This document shows positions 47,301 to 53,014 of a stretch of DNA of 64,000 bases, piece after piece. The stretch's first letter is position 1, and every line of letters begins with the position of its first letter. The notes beneath the pieces were generated by a model that saw only the letters and a program-made list of their open reading frames with translations, had not been told where the DNA came from and did not search any database. This stretch comes from Pachypanchax playfairii (taxonomy: Eukaryota; Chordata; Actinopteri; Cyprinodontiformes; Aplocheilidae): positions 1,251,718 to 1,315,717 of the forward strand of contig SSNP01000031.1 in assembly GCA_006937955.1 (NCBI GenBank). The letters are read 5' to 3'. The position numbers were made by a program, and so were the translations under genes.

Positions 47301-49435
47301 GACAGACTGCATGGGAAACGGTGAATAAATAAAGGTGTGGAACGAACATAATGGGGAAAACATGACAAAGATAAAAACATCCCATCTTAAAAGAGAATCC
47401 TTTTCCGTCTGCTTCCTGTTTCCCAGCCTGTGGCGGTGAACAAATCTTTCTCAGGTTTCTTTTTTCCTCTTGGTTCATTTCTTTTATCATCTGATTGTGT
47501 AAAGAACATCTGAGAACGGCTTTTCAGACAAATGCTAAGTTTAGAGTCTAACTGAGGACGTTTTCTGTAGAAACATCAGGGTCAAACAAAGACACGCTGG
47601 TTTACACACCAAAACACTAAATCCCTGACCTGTTACAGTGGCAGGCTTGCACCTGGAACTAGACTTTGAACCGTGCAGGAAAGTTCAAGTCTTAACTTCT
47701 TGTAGAAGATCCTGCGCTCACATGTTTAACAAAGTCTTGTCTCCGAGTGCTGGTGTAAACATCCAAGCTAGGAGGGATTTCCAGCACTGGAGACAAATGT
47801 TTTCCTGCTTGTTCCACTGAACAACCTCAGATTTCTTGTATTTGATGAGTAAAGTGCATTTCTGAAAAAAAGTGGGAAATAGTTTCAGCTCAGTGGCTCC
47901 TTTGAGGATGTGACACTGAACCGGCAGAGACGGGAACTCTCTGCTCACTGACCCACAACAAAAGGCAAATGAGAGTCCTTGATCGTTTGTTCCAATAACG
48001 TGTAACAAAAGTCTAGCATTTACTCCACTAAATCCTCACACAGCATTTGTTGTCCCTTTTCATTTCGTCAGATGAAAAGACTAAAACTTCCTGCTTTGGT
48101 TTTGTTAGTGCAACTCACAATATAATTTGAAAGTTACAAACATAGATTTGAACTGATGGGACAGGAAAACCAGACCTCTAGGGGATCATCAATCCAAGAA
48201 GGCACCACAAGTAACAGAACTGTTAACCAAGAAATCACAGAGCGAGAAGTTTTCTGGTTAGAACTTAGCTGTAGTCTGTCGGGGTGGACTTCACTGTTTC
48301 TATTTCTCCTCTCAGAATCCAAAGACAGTTTAACCAGTAATTCTAGACTGATCATACAAGTGTCTCTGTTAGACTAGTGATGGACTGGTATGTTGGTTAA
48401 AACATGTCAAGTTTAAAGAGTTAATTTCATTTTCTGTCAGAACACCAAGTCATCAACTCATGAAACCATATAATGGTCACCAACAGATACACTCAGATTA
48501 GGAACTGCTGAGGAAATACCCTTCAGGAAAATGATCGCGTGTTTTAAAATCAAGAGAACAAGGCGTAACACGTCGACTACAAAGGCTGGAGGCTGGTAAA
48601 ATGGCAGCTACTCGACCTCAATCCAGATGGTATTAAAAACCGTCCAATTAAGAACAAGTTTCATTGAGGCTTAATGCTGCAGGGTTCCTGTGGATGGTTG
48701 TAGGTCCATGTGTTTCTGGTTTCAGTCTGTCTGTAGCTCTCCTTAGAAACTGTAAATTACCTTGAAGGTTCGAGACTAATGGTGCATTCACACCGGCCAC
48801 TTTGTCAACTCCTGATAACGCTGATAACGCTCCAAATTTGACGTTTGAAGTTGAAGCTCATAACACCTGCCAGTCAGAGCGCATAGGGGTTAAAGCTCGT
48901 AAAGCCTGACCGAAAAAGAGCGCGAAGGCGGGGCTTCCTTTGTTATCGGATGTTCGGAGCTATGGCGGATCATATTGAGACAGTGGCTTGGATTTATTTA
49001 CTTCATAGATCTAGACAACGTAGCTTTTCAAGCGTCAACGCCTGAAAAGCTAGAAAAGCTTGAAAAGTTGCCGCTCATAATGCTCACAAAGCGCCACAGA
49101 GCCGTTGACGTCTGTCTGACGCCCGTCCACCATAGACTTTATATATAAACTTGCCGCTTATGAAGTTGATGGTTGGGCCGGTGTGAATGCACCATAACGC
49201 AAATTTTTCTTTAAAAAAAAAAAACGGAAAATTTATTGAATCCCAAATAAAAACACAAAGTCAAATGAATTCTTTATCAAATTAATGGAAGACACGATCT
49301 AAACTCACCATTGGAGTTTGTGGTTCCATCGCCATCCAGCTGCCGTTTTTGTGCGGTCCTAAACTCCTTTAGAGAGAGGTAAAGCACCTTTCGCATCACC
49401 CGTTCTTCTGACCACGGGATCCCATCACTGTCATC
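506..49435 (-). CDS. jarid2: jarid2 (Jumonji and AT-rich interaction domain containing 2), partial, 13 exons
   Basis: Joined CDS on the minus strand, in order: 49435-49309, 39340-39214, 25869-25646, 17923-17699, 12735-12491, 7821-6366, 4894-4353, 1842-1750, 1651-1533, 1297-1227, 1094-980, 901-796, 688-506. All introns are GT-AG. The phases chain to exactly 1,211 codons with no stop. The product matches the vertebrate JARID2 family as I know it: UIM, PRC2-binding segment, JmjN, ARID, JmjC. JARID2 is a nuclear, non-enzymatic accessory subunit of PRC2 (the PRC2.2 form) that helps recruit and stimulate EZH2. The usual active-site residues of the Jumonji demethylase fold are replaced (see the JmjC exons). 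Missing from the window are the first exon, expected to encode about 15 residues, and the C-terminal exons. Residue numbers in these entries count from the first codon of the 49435 exon; human numbering is about 15 higher at the N-terminus. The a or b paralogue is undetermined. Confidence 0.97.
796..901 (-). CDS. jarid2: jarid2 coding exon, JmjC (residues 1115-1150)
   Basis: The acceptor is CTCCAG above 901 and the donor is GTTAG at 791-795. It enters in phase 2 and leaves in phase 0. It encodes YSVPAEEKAKLDKVVHTLLQ then ANGTPGLEMLEKNIM. Human has [20 protein letters not shown] and ANGTPGLQMLESNVM. Only conservative substitutions are seen. Confidence 0.95.
980..1094 (-). CDS. jarid2: jarid2 coding exon, JmjC core lacking the Fe(II)-binding His/Glu (residues 1077-1114)
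   Basis: The acceptor is CTGCAG above 1094 and the donor is GTAAGT at 974-979. It encodes [20 protein letters not shown] then QNRLPYIDYLHTGADCIW. In active KDM5 enzymes this position reads W-H-x-E, where His and Glu bind Fe(II). Here it reads W-S-R-D: Ser1095 (codon 1039-1041) replaces His and Asp1097 (1033-1035) replaces Glu, as in human JARID2 (CWSRDQNH). The fold is kept but demethylation is not expected. Confidence 0.96.
1227..1297 (-). CDS. jarid2: jarid2 coding exon, JmjC (residues 1053-1076)
   Basis: It is a 71-nt exon with acceptor GTCAG above 1297 and donor GTAAAT at 1221-1226. It enters in phase 2 and leaves in phase 1. It encodes HGWNLTVLPNNSGSILRHLG and AVPG, identical to human apart from one Ser/Thr change. 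Despite its size, both splice sites and the phase are unambiguous. Confidence 0.95.
1533..1651 (-). CDS. jarid2: jarid2 coding exon, start of JmjC region (residues 1014-1052)
   Basis: The acceptor is TTTGCAG above 1651 and the donor is GTACGT at 1527-1532. It leaves in phase 2. It encodes QEYWRIVEQRDTHVAVHCGK, then VDTSTHGSGFP and TGKSEPFS. The GSGFP motif and the HCGKVDT run are conserved across JARID2 and the related KDM5 proteins. The next exon supplies the last base of the Lys codon, giving SKHGWNL against human SRHGWNL. Confidence 0.95.
1750..1842 (-). CDS. jarid2: jarid2 coding exon, before JmjC (residues 983-1013)
   Basis: It is a 31-codon exon in phase 0 on both sides, with acceptor TTGCAG above 1842 and donor GTTAG at 1745-1749. 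It encodes GKSVSLTNFFRIARNTMTMC and FNKEPGAAEVE. Human has [20 protein letters not shown] and FSKEPAPAEIE. It directly precedes the JmjC fold in the chain. It was found by reading the minus strand between short introns, as it is too short to stand out as an open frame. Confidence 0.95.
1843..4352 (-). other. intron 8 of jarid2 (2.5 kb)
   Basis: AT-rich intron between KCIYK and GKSVSL. Its only visible structure is the long imperfect inverted repeat at about 3353-3917. Open frames elsewhere in it show no recognisable domain. Confidence 0.8.
3353..3917. repeat. long imperfect inverted repeat, probable MITE
   Basis: The left arm, about 3353-3480, is matched by the reverse complement of about 3786-3917. 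Shared stretches include TTTAGTGGATTATTTCT against TTTAGTAGATTATTTCT, then TTGTAACGATG, then GAAAGCCTCTTTATTTCC against GAAAGCCTGTTTATTTCC. The arms are roughly 130 bp with scattered substitutions and small indels. They flank about 300 bp with no recognisable coding domain. Long diverged arms around a non-coding centre suggest an old foldback-type non-autonomous DNA transposon. The ends and target duplication are not resolved, so no family is assigned. Confidence 0.7.
4353..4894 (-). CDS. jarid2: jarid2 coding exon, main part of ARID domain (residues 803-982)
   Basis: The acceptor is CTACAG above 4894 and the donor is GTGAG at 4348-4352. It enters in phase 1 and leaves in phase 0. It encodes CEVDLSRFFQLINDMGGMQQ and then the ARID core KKWTKLADLLRIPKSAQDR through YLQYILSYDSL (to about residue 863). 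ARID binds DNA with GC-rich preference in JARID2. After ARID come GPLEGH, RYEPKNGL and GRRRLFAQEK, all matching human segments, a Lys/Glu-rich acidic-basic stretch, and KCIYK at the exon end. Reading through the donor gives a stop-terminated non-homologous tail, which supports the splice site. Confidence 0.97.
4895..6365 (-). other. intron 7 of jarid2 (1.5 kb), interrupts the ARID coding region
   Basis: It splits ARID after VIG, in a Gly codon. No repeat family or other gene is seen in it; it is moderately AT-rich. Confidence 0.8.
6366..7821 (-). CDS. jarid2: jarid2 large coding exon: basic low-complexity region, JmjN, start of ARID (residues 317-802)
   Basis: The acceptor is CTCAG above 7821 and the donor is GTAAG at 6361-6365. 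At 1,456 nt it is the largest exon here. It begins VSKVNGLTR and KYTATVSKGHVTYTKAK, both conserved in human. Then come SNAKTRKQVL, EGLRNSKRRLE and RPKRASAGK, separated by Ser-, Thr-, Gln- and Asn-rich filler that makes it longer than the mammalian exon. JmjN starts at EVPVFRPAQREF (residue 709, codon 6643-6645) and runs through MCRVVPPQDWRPEC. ARID begins at about residue 759 (RFVTQVQRVHMLGRRWGPN) and continues into the next exon. The long intrinsically disordered part sits between the PRC2-binding arm and the DNA-binding domains. Confidence 0.97.
9900..9954 (+). repeat. poly-G homopolymer, 55 bases
   Basis: An uninterrupted run of 55 G follows the GA-rich segment GAGGAGGAGCAGGACGAGG. Homopolymers of this length and composition are rare and hard to sequence. 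The true length may differ, and the join could be an assembly artefact. Confidence 0.95.
10112..10181. mobile_element. short palindromic hAT-like MITE remnant
   Basis: The near-palindromic arms GTGTCCAATCCTGGTCCC and GGGACCAGGATCAGACAC are separated by about 20 bp. The 3' end reads inward as CAGTGGTGTCTGATCCTGG. This matches the CAGGGGTGTCCAA-type terminal repeat of abundant fish hAT-type MITEs as I recall them, and resembles the one starting at 21400. The 5' terminus is eroded. No clear 8-bp duplication can be read. Confidence 0.55.
10325..10930 (-). mobile_element. Tc1/mariner-like transposase relic (dead)
   Basis: Read on the minus strand in broken frames, it shows pieces typical of fish Tc1-type transposase: VVNLSRSSQPTKMTPKS-like DNA-binding-domain text near 10740-10800, DDSQDIWGN then ETKVELIG near 10480-10540, and TVKHGGGSVMFG near 10428-10470. 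Stops and frameshifts break every part. The edge at about 10325 carries the GTGAAAAAGTAATTGCCCCC text of the element's end. The opposite end fades near 10930, with no intact terminal repeat. It is an inactive fossil. Confidence 0.75.
12491..12735 (-). CDS. jarid2: jarid2 coding exon, Pro-rich and Arg/Glu-rich region (residues 235-316)
   Basis: The acceptor is CCAG at 12736-12739 and the donor is GTAGAG at 12485-12490. It enters in phase 1 and leaves in phase 0. It begins (V)FNGNSKAGTRESPRPKAG. It then has a run of nine prolines (12615-12641 region) and a charged, probably helical stretch rich in Arg, Glu and Ala, and ends AEELRKQ, equivalent to human QDLRKQ. The interior does not resemble the His/Lys/Ser-rich mammalian counterpart, so only the ends and the phase anchor it. 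No Met start or stop lies in frame nearby. Confidence 0.9.
13018..13048. repeat. perfect 14-bp inverted repeat with 3-nt loop
   Basis: GAAGAGGTCTGGTG, then TTT, then CACCAGACCTCTTC: fourteen perfectly paired bases with a three-base loop. The surrounding sequence is AT-rich and shows no longer pairing. It resembles no hairpin RNA gene I know and is too short for a typical pre-miRNA. Confidence 0.9.
14426..14468 (+). repeat. (TG)n followed by poly-G
   Basis: A TG dinucleotide run at 14426-14442 passes directly into 26 consecutive G (14443-14468). It is a simple-sequence tract; its length is likely polymorphic or uncertain. Confidence 0.95.
15040..15240. promoter_or_regulatory. candidate conserved non-coding block
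   Basis: High-complexity intronic sequence without repeat features, with ATATGCATGATTTAAAG, GGCAATTAACG and CTTTAATGAGCCCC. These are homeodomain/octamer-like words of the kind common in vertebrate developmental enhancers. The call rests on composition alone; conservation cannot be tested here. Confidence 0.2.
16654..16685 (+). repeat. poly-A tract, 32 bases
   Basis: An uninterrupted run of 32 A. No recognisable retroposon body or target-site duplication lies beside it, so it is treated as simple sequence rather than a retroposed tail. Confidence 0.9.
17699..17923 (-). CDS. jarid2: jarid2 coding exon, acidic poly-Glu region (residues 160-234)
   Basis: The acceptor is TTTCAG above 17923 and the donor is GTAAG at 17694-17698. 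It enters and leaves in phase 1. It begins SSALPSNMAYFGSSQ, matching human SPALPNSMVYFGSSQ. Next comes a glutamate tract (EEED, L, then 11 consecutive Glu), a Gly/Ser/Ala-rich stretch and STPRKGK, a short conserved basic motif. It ends NGH, which joins to VFNG in the next exon as in human NGHVFNG. The Glu tract is coded by mixed GAA/GAG and is likely length-variable. Confidence 0.95.
18150..18440. promoter_or_regulatory. candidate conserved non-coding block
   Basis: Low-repeat intronic stretch with AACACAATTAAGAAC, CTATTGATGC, GCCATTGTTACTC (Sox-like) and ATTTCATTGTGTC (Sox-like). The base composition is more balanced than the flanks. It is a suggestion only, with no alignment available. Confidence 0.18.
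21400..21535 (+). mobile_element. truncated hAT-like MITE
   Basis: It begins CAGGGGTGTCCAACTCCAGG and CCTCGGGGCCACTATCCTGC, followed by ATGATTCAAATCATCTGC and CCTGCAGAAGCCTGTTAAC. This is the text of a very common fish hAT-type non-autonomous element as I recall it. Similarity fades near 21535 and the expected inverted right end is absent, so the copy is truncated. Confidence 0.65.
21715..21965. promoter_or_regulatory. candidate conserved non-coding block
   Basis: High-complexity sequence containing CCAATTATAGCC, ACAAATTATAATTAGG, TTTTTAATGGGGCT, GTATAATTACAAA and GTCAATCAGG. This dense set of homeodomain (TAAT) and PBX/MEIS-like words is typical of deeply conserved developmental enhancers. 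There are no repeat features. The call is inferred from sequence character only. Confidence 0.28.
25646..25869 (-). CDS. jarid2: jarid2 coding exon, PRC2-methylation site and SUZ12-binding segment (residues 85-159)
   Basis: The acceptor is CAG at 25870-25872 and the donor is GTAAG at 25641-25645. The exon opens with [20 protein letters not shown], nearly identical to human around Lys116. That lysine is methylated by PRC2 and then bound by EED; here it is codon 25845-25847. The exon ends with LSRRKPKTEDFLTFLCLRG, matching the stretch reported to bind SUZ12 (human about 147-165). Between them is a Ser/Leu/Ala-rich linker that differs from mammals. Together with the two flanking exons this is the PRC2-contacting arm of the protein. 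Confidence 0.96.
26276..26325 (+). repeat. (ATA)n trinucleotide microsatellite
   Basis: About 50 bp of ATA/AAT repeats with one interruption (AACAAT near the end). In the reverse frame it reads as a meaningless poly-Tyr tract. Confidence 0.95.
27935..28005 (+). repeat. fragment of an abundant fish interspersed repeat
   Basis: ACAAGCTCCCCCTAGTGGCT and GGCTGCAGTATGCATTTTAA resemble a widely dispersed fish repeat whose text, from memory, runs CTCCCCCTGGTGGCTGGCTG then CAGTATAGGTCATAA. Only about 70 bp is recognisable. The superfamily is uncertain. Confidence 0.45.
28336..28790. mobile_element. TTAA-flanked MITE with internal assembly gap
   Basis: Perfect terminal inverted repeats of 20 bp, AGCAGAACTAAGTAAGTTTT at 28340-28359 and its reverse complement at 28767-28786, are flanked on both sides by TTAA (28336-28339, 28787-28790). 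TTAA target duplications are characteristic of the Kolobok and piggyBac superfamilies. The 447-bp body has a GC-rich segment broken by ten Ns (28423-28432). No transposase is encoded, so it is non-autonomous. Its terminal repeats are unrelated to those of the other TTAA element at 59187-59421. Confidence 0.85.
28423..28432. other. assembly gap (10 N)
   Basis: Ten consecutive N between CCCGCCGCC and CCCCCAACAACAACG, inside the TTAA MITE. The flanking C-rich text suggests an unresolved GC homopolymer or a collapsed repeat. The real length is unknown. Confidence 0.99.
33417..33429 (+). repeat. poly-C run, 13 bases
   Basis: Thirteen consecutive C interrupt otherwise AT-rich intron sequence. It is simple sequence. 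Confidence 0.9.
33882..33972 (-). other. possible stray first coding exon (RecQ-like helicase N-terminus?) with splice donor
   Basis: ATG at 33970-33972 opens 30 codons plus one base: MAAPVDVPIKAAIESVLGEL then ETISILKKSK. It runs straight into a consensus donor, AAAG then GTAAGA (33876-33881). Upstream on the minus strand are two inverted CCAAT words and ACAATGCACAGTGC. The peptide style (Ala-rich start, AIESVLGEL, then L-K-K) recalls the N-terminus of the multicopy RecQ-like DEAD-box helicases of fish, by memory only. No matching downstream exon was found within jarid2. It could be a duplicated or mobile promoter-plus-exon fragment, or chance. Confidence 0.3.
37436..38574 (+). mobile_element. 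Tc1/mariner-like element, decayed
   Basis: The left end CATTGCCTAAAGTATTGGGA is matched by the inverted right end TAATGCCTCAGGTATTGGGA, each next to a TA dinucleotide (37434-37435 and 38575-38576), as in Tc1/mariner. The 1,139-bp length is near that of a full element. The plus strand keeps shreds of a transposase: the CACTGCACTACAGAACAGTG region near 37920, GAAATTTGGTGGGGGGAGAA near 38058, and CTGACCTTGAACGGATAGAA near 38322, which resembles the conserved PDLNPIEH segment. Frameshifts and stops occur throughout, so it is not functional. Confidence 0.8.
39214..39340 (-). CDS. jarid2: jarid2 coding exon, Ser/Gly-rich linker (residues 43-84)
   Basis: The acceptor is TTTTAG just above 39340 and the donor is GTGTGT at 39208-39213. 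It enters in phase 1 and leaves in phase 2, which fits both neighbours. It encodes a hydrophilic linker (SLANGQLNGSGSKGSHKEDG and on), ending DSPAKKR. The Lys/Arg end joins to RPRL in the next exon, giving the basic patch that precedes the PRC2-methylated lysine, as in human (SRKRPRL). The middle is poorly conserved and was assigned by phase, position and the conserved basic end. Confidence 0.9.
39985..40634. mobile_element. non-autonomous DNA transposon, probably PIF/Harbinger-like, carrying a SANT-like ORF
   Basis: The termini TGACTGCGTTAACATGCAGCC (39985-40005) and the reverse complement of 40614-40634 agree at 19 of 21 positions. Both subterminal regions carry repeated AACCCGG/CCGGGTT words. 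The 650-bp interior encodes a short Myb/SANT-like peptide (40269-40430). In PIF/Harbinger transposons a second gene encodes such a Myb-like partner of the transposase, so this looks like a deletion derivative that kept part of that gene. No clear target-site duplication is seen, so the superfamily is an inference. Confidence 0.7.
40269..40430 (+). pseudogene. Myb/SANT-like DNA-binding domain fragment inside a transposon
   Basis: A 53-codon open frame, MARRSTAPHFWSEEETTFFI then SLVKSMNIMSFVDDRKYRD, ending with a basic tail (KKKNRK) and a stop. The W-S-E-E-E spacing followed by hydrophobic residues matches the first helix of Myb/SANT-like domains. The second half of the domain, with its later aromatic residues, is not recognisable, so the gene is truncated. 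It lies within terminal inverted repeats and probably derives from the accessory gene of a Harbinger-type element. Confidence 0.55.
40753..40780 (+). repeat. poly-T then poly-G
   Basis: Thirteen T followed immediately by fifteen G. It is a simple-sequence tract and its length is likely error-prone. Confidence 0.9.
42880..43120. promoter_or_regulatory. candidate conserved non-coding block
   Basis: High-complexity stretch with GATCTAATCAGATATAGCC, GTGACATTAAAGTGACATTA, TTAATTATGAGC and AATGTGACCTTCTTGG. It holds clustered GATA, homeodomain and nuclear-receptor half-site-like words. A G-rich patch (42945-42962) interrupts it. The call is inferred from composition only. Confidence 0.25.
43415..43640 (+). 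repeat. diverged copy of an abundant fish interspersed repeat (forward)
   Basis: CTGGGCAACAGCTGGGGTTC, then CAAATCGCCAGTCCATCCCAG, then GTCTGTGGGAAACTAGAGTAG and AACCACACAGACAGGCATC. This order matches a common fish family whose consensus, as I recall it, includes ATGTCTTTGGACTGTGGGAG and a gap-rich end. It is heavily mutated. The class (SINE or DNA element) is not settled. A copy in the opposite orientation lies at 54537-54775. Confidence 0.6.
45150..45660 (+). repeat. long purine-rich (GA) tract
   Basis: About 500 bp in which the plus strand is strongly biased to A and G (repeated GAAAGG, AGGAAG and GAGAGA words), with few pyrimidines. It gives long but meaningless Ser/Pro/Phe/Leu-rich open frames on the minus strand. 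It is low-complexity DNA. Confidence 0.75.
46780..47260. promoter_or_regulatory. candidate conserved non-coding block, GC-richer than surroundings
   Basis: It contains CATAATGGCAGTTTGTTTCG, CTGATTTAAGGACAAGCC, CAGCGCGGCGGGCCGCCG, TTAATGAGTCATTTTTATTC (AP-1 core TGAGTCA) and GGCGATAAGGTCAGC (GATA plus AGGTCA). Several CpG-containing words survive, in contrast to the AT-rich flanks. The short plus-strand open frame across it has no recognisable domain. An enhancer or an alternative promoter is possible. Confidence 0.3.
48777..49197. mobile_element. PIF/Harbinger-type MITE with perfect TIRs and TAA duplication
   Basis: Perfect 19-bp terminal inverted repeats, TGGTGCATTCACACCGGCC (48780-48798) and its reverse complement (49176-49194), are flanked by TAA on both sides (48777-48779, 49195-49197). 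TWA duplications are the hallmark of PIF/Harbinger. The 415-bp body keeps an ATG (48962) opening MADHIETVAWIYLLHRSRQR, in the style of Harbinger transposase N-termini, and the frame closes soon after. It includes a 9-bp tandem duplication (TGATAACGC twice, 48811-48828). It looks like a deletion derivative that retained the transposase start. Confidence 0.88.
49309..49435 (-). CDS. jarid2: jarid2 coding exon with ubiquitin-interacting motif (residues 1-42, probably gene exon 2)
   Basis: The acceptor is CACAG at 49436-49440 and the donor is GTGAG at 49304-49308. It enters in phase 0 and leaves in phase 1. It begins DDSDGIPWSEERV and continues through KVLYLSLKEF, the segment described in human JARID2 as a ubiquitin-interacting motif that reads H2AK119ub1. 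The match to human is nearly residue for residue over the first 30 codons. The exon then diverges to a Gly/Asp/Asn-rich end. The preceding exon, expected to encode MSKERPKRNIIQKKY or similar, was looked for up to 64000 and not found, so it should be further upstream. Confidence 0.95.
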
Positions 49436-51110
49436 CTGTGAAAAGGTTCAGAAAAGGAAGACATGAGTAACAATACTCACTAGAATTAGAAAAAGATCAT
49501 ATTAAATAGCAATAAAACGAGACACGTCTGCAGAAGTTGGACAGTTTATGCTAAAAGTTGTTTTTTTCCTATCTTGTTGTTGCCAGACAACACTGCAGTA
49601 AAAATGTGACTTGAGGTCAAGGTCAGGAAATGCTCACAGGCCAACTGAGACGTCCGCAACACAAGAAAAAAATAAAAAACAGACTGCAAAAAGCTCAAGT
49701 CTCAGCCAAAGAAAGCACATGTTTACTCCATACCTTCCATCCACTCTGTAAACAATCTAACAAGCCTGGAAAAATGTTTTCTTTACAAGAGCTGCTAACA
49801 AAAGCTGCGGTCATTAGCGTCCCAAATTAGCAATAACAAACTCAGATCAGTTTTATGGAGGTCATTGTATTACCTAAAATCAAAGCAAAGTTTCAGCTTG
49901 ACTGGTATTCAATGTACATTGTTGTCTGTCCCTGATCTAACATTAGCATCACAAAGCATTAGCTTGCAGTTAGACACAGAGCCATGCATTAGCACAGCAT
50001 GCATTGGAACTGCATCTCCGTATGCAGTGATGGCGTTACATCACAGTGATGAATCGTTAGAAAGCCAATAAAGCATCATGAGACTGAATTTATCTCTTCT
50101 AGTAATAAAAGATATTATTGCCAAGAGTCTCAAAGTCTCAGCTAGATTTGATTTCAAACGCCTACCGCTCAAACTGAGAGCTCATTAAAAAACTATCCTG
50201 TTAAAACCAGCACAAGGTAAAAGCCTCCTTAGTGAGTGTCCAACAGCAACGAGCACATTTCTGTTCCCACTCTGCTACTGATTCTCATCGCTCTGGCAGC
50301 TGTGTTTGATGTCTAACAACACTAATGAGATTAGACATAAGTAACAACAAAAAGTTATTCATGAATAACAGATTTTCTCTTGTCGAGCCTCGGGATGAGC
50401 GGATGTCAGCTGTGGCTGTCTGAGGAAACACATTTCTACTGAAAAAACTGTGCCTGTTAATTATTTGAACTGCACATTTCTGGTTACGTCAATTCATCTT
50501 TTTGACCCCCCACTCAAAATATGAGTCGATCTATAAGAAAAGAGCTGCGTCAGATCGCCGGTGTTGGCATGGCGGTGACATAAGCATAGACTGTTTCCAA
50601 TCTCCAACACGAATGAAAACAATTACAAGAAGACGCTTTCCTGCTGCTGTAATTACAGGCTAACCGTCACAGCAGTGGAAAACAAAAAGAAGAGCTGGTG
50701 TAACGCCGAAACTGACAGCAATCGCTTGTATATCTGAGGGAGATCTTAACATTCTGCATTTTCCCACAGACAGGAAACGAACCACCAAAAACACCATTTC
50801 CTACAACACTTATGATATTTTCTTTACACAAACATTCAAGCTGGAGAAAGTACAATGGAATATTTTTAAAAAATCTGATCAGATCTGTGCAGACAAGCCA
50901 CAGTTATTTATAGCTGCATCACAACGGGGAGGGGGCGGGGGGGGGGGTGAATGTGTGTGAGTGTTTGACACCAAGATTTCTAAAACATCAAAAGTTTCAT
51001 CATACTTTGGAACACAAGTCAGTGTGTTCTGCACAACCAAACAATAAGTTTTAATCAACAAAGGAAGAAGCTGAGGCGTTTATAGAGTTGGTATTGACAC
51101 AGACTGGAGT

Positions 51111-51132
51111 ATGTGTGTGTGTGTGTGTGTGT
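51111..51132 (+). repeat. (GT)n microsatellite
   Basis: Eleven GT units in AT-rich intron sequence. Confidence 0.9.
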
Positions 51133-52984
51133 TTGCTACAACCTTCAGATCCACAGTCCTGTTTAGATTCACTGACTTTATGTATTAAAACTGTCATTTT
51201 GTGCTAAAAAAAAATCCTTCAAAAGGGTTTAAAATCATTTAGATCTTTTCAAATGTCGCTTTTCATTTCCAGAGACAGAAACCCAAAAATATTTACGCTC
51301 CTTAACATTTCACAATATTGACAATTCTGAACATTTGGCTCGTTTACTGTATTTTTTTTTTCTTTCTGGCAGGTAACAATAAGCTTCCACATTGTTTTGA
51401 TTTTAAAGGTTTGCTGGAGGACCTCGAGGGTAAGACCTCGACAGCGCAGCAAGGAGAGCTAGATAAAAAAAAAAAAGTGTCTGCGCATGATGGAGCTGAT
51501 GGGTGACAGCTTCGTCTGCCTGAATACGATAATATGCAGCGCAAACGCAGAGAAGCAACCAAACCAGACAATGTTTTCAGCTTCTGAAAAAGCCAGATAG
51601 GGGTGTGTTTTGTGTGTAATGCCCCTCATTACACTGTCACACGTAAGCATGCATGTACACATAATCACAAGCGAGGGGGGTTGGGGGGAGGGGAGCACAA
51701 GTATTCAATTATGCTATTTCCTCCTGTAGTTAATGTCATCTAATCCATTGTTTGTGTGAGTGTGTGAGTGTGTGTGTGAGCAGAAGCCTGTCAGGTAAGC
51801 CCCAATTACCTAGACAGCTCACTAGCACTCCTTTTCTCACGGTGTGGCACGAGGCCAAATGTACACTGACACATGCACACGCGCACACACGCACATAACT
51901 GACAGTAATTCTCATGGTTACATTCTTGCATAAACAGTTGATGGAGAATATACACAGATACCCCACAGCTGAGCTTCAAGGAAAATATTCTGTTCTCCAA
52001 AAACTGACCTCAAAGTTTGTCTACATTCTCTCTCTCTTATTTATTTTTTATTTTTTTGATTCCCTGTGGTTTTCTCAAAGTTGTTGGCAGACTGCCACAG
52101 ATATTTCCTGCACTTGTGTTTTGTTGTTTTTTTACACAGTGACAAGTGCTACAAAGAAAAGAATAACTCAAATAAGCGGAAAAGGAGAATAGAGTGGAAA
52201 CTCTGCATTCCTAAGCGAACTAAGTTTGCCCGATTGGATGCTGACAAACCATCTGTCCTGTGAAATAAAGTGACAACTGTCTCTGAGCAAGGTTGTTGTT
52301 TTTTTTTTATTTCTTTATGGATTTTTGGCCTCAAAACTAAGAATTCTAGAATCTGAGGTGTGAGAAAATGTGAAAAATCTTTCCTGCCTGGAGATAAGTA
52401 GGGCGTGACGGATGAAGGGCGAACAGCGACTCAAATGAGCAAAGACACCGAGAAGTGTTACACCTCAGTTACTCAATGCTGCTCCGGATGTGTGAGCGTC
52501 GGCTCCCAGGAGCTACTGACAGATCCCCGGGCTTTGACACACATTGACACCCAAACCTGCTCCCAAACAAGGTGAGCGGAATTCCACTAATGAGCGCAGG
52601 GATCTTTTCAGATACGTCACCCAGCAACCCAAACTCTGCAAAACACACACAGGTAATCGAACCTGTTATAAACACACACACAGTCTGACATCTTTTGTTC
52701 ATCGTGTTTGCAAATGTAAGTATTTTCTTAAAAGAAAACACTGAGACTGCAATAAAAAATATTCAGATACACAAAGAAAAGCAGACCGTCGACTCATTTG
52801 ACACGATGAGATGTTGAGCTGGAAAAGCGTTTTAGTGATTGTGGTCTGAAATGTGTATTGAAACTGAGAAAAAAGCATGTTCAAGCTCCTTATAATGAAC
52901 GCAGATTCTAACTTCAAGGACATCCCAGAATGCTTTATGTGTTGCACTCTGATCCTACGTGTTACATCTCCCTGAGCTGGGGAA

Positions 52985-53014
52985 AAACACACACACACGC
53001 ACGCACACACACAC
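52985..53014 (+). repeat. (CA)n microsatellite, imperfect
   Basis: About 30 bp of CA repeats interrupted by CG units (ACACGCACGCACAC). Confidence 0.85.

Larger units (their letters stand above)
39341..49308 (-). other. intron 2 of jarid2 (10.0 kb)
   Basis: It contains an element with a Myb/SANT-like ORF (39985-40634), T/G homopolymers (40753-40780), a diverged interspersed repeat (43415-43640), a GA-rich tract (45150-45660), candidate conserved blocks (42880-43120 and 46780-47260) and a Harbinger-type MITE (48777-49197). Other stretches, such as 41000-42500, 44000-45100 and 47300-48770, show nothing recognisable. Confidence 0.75.
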
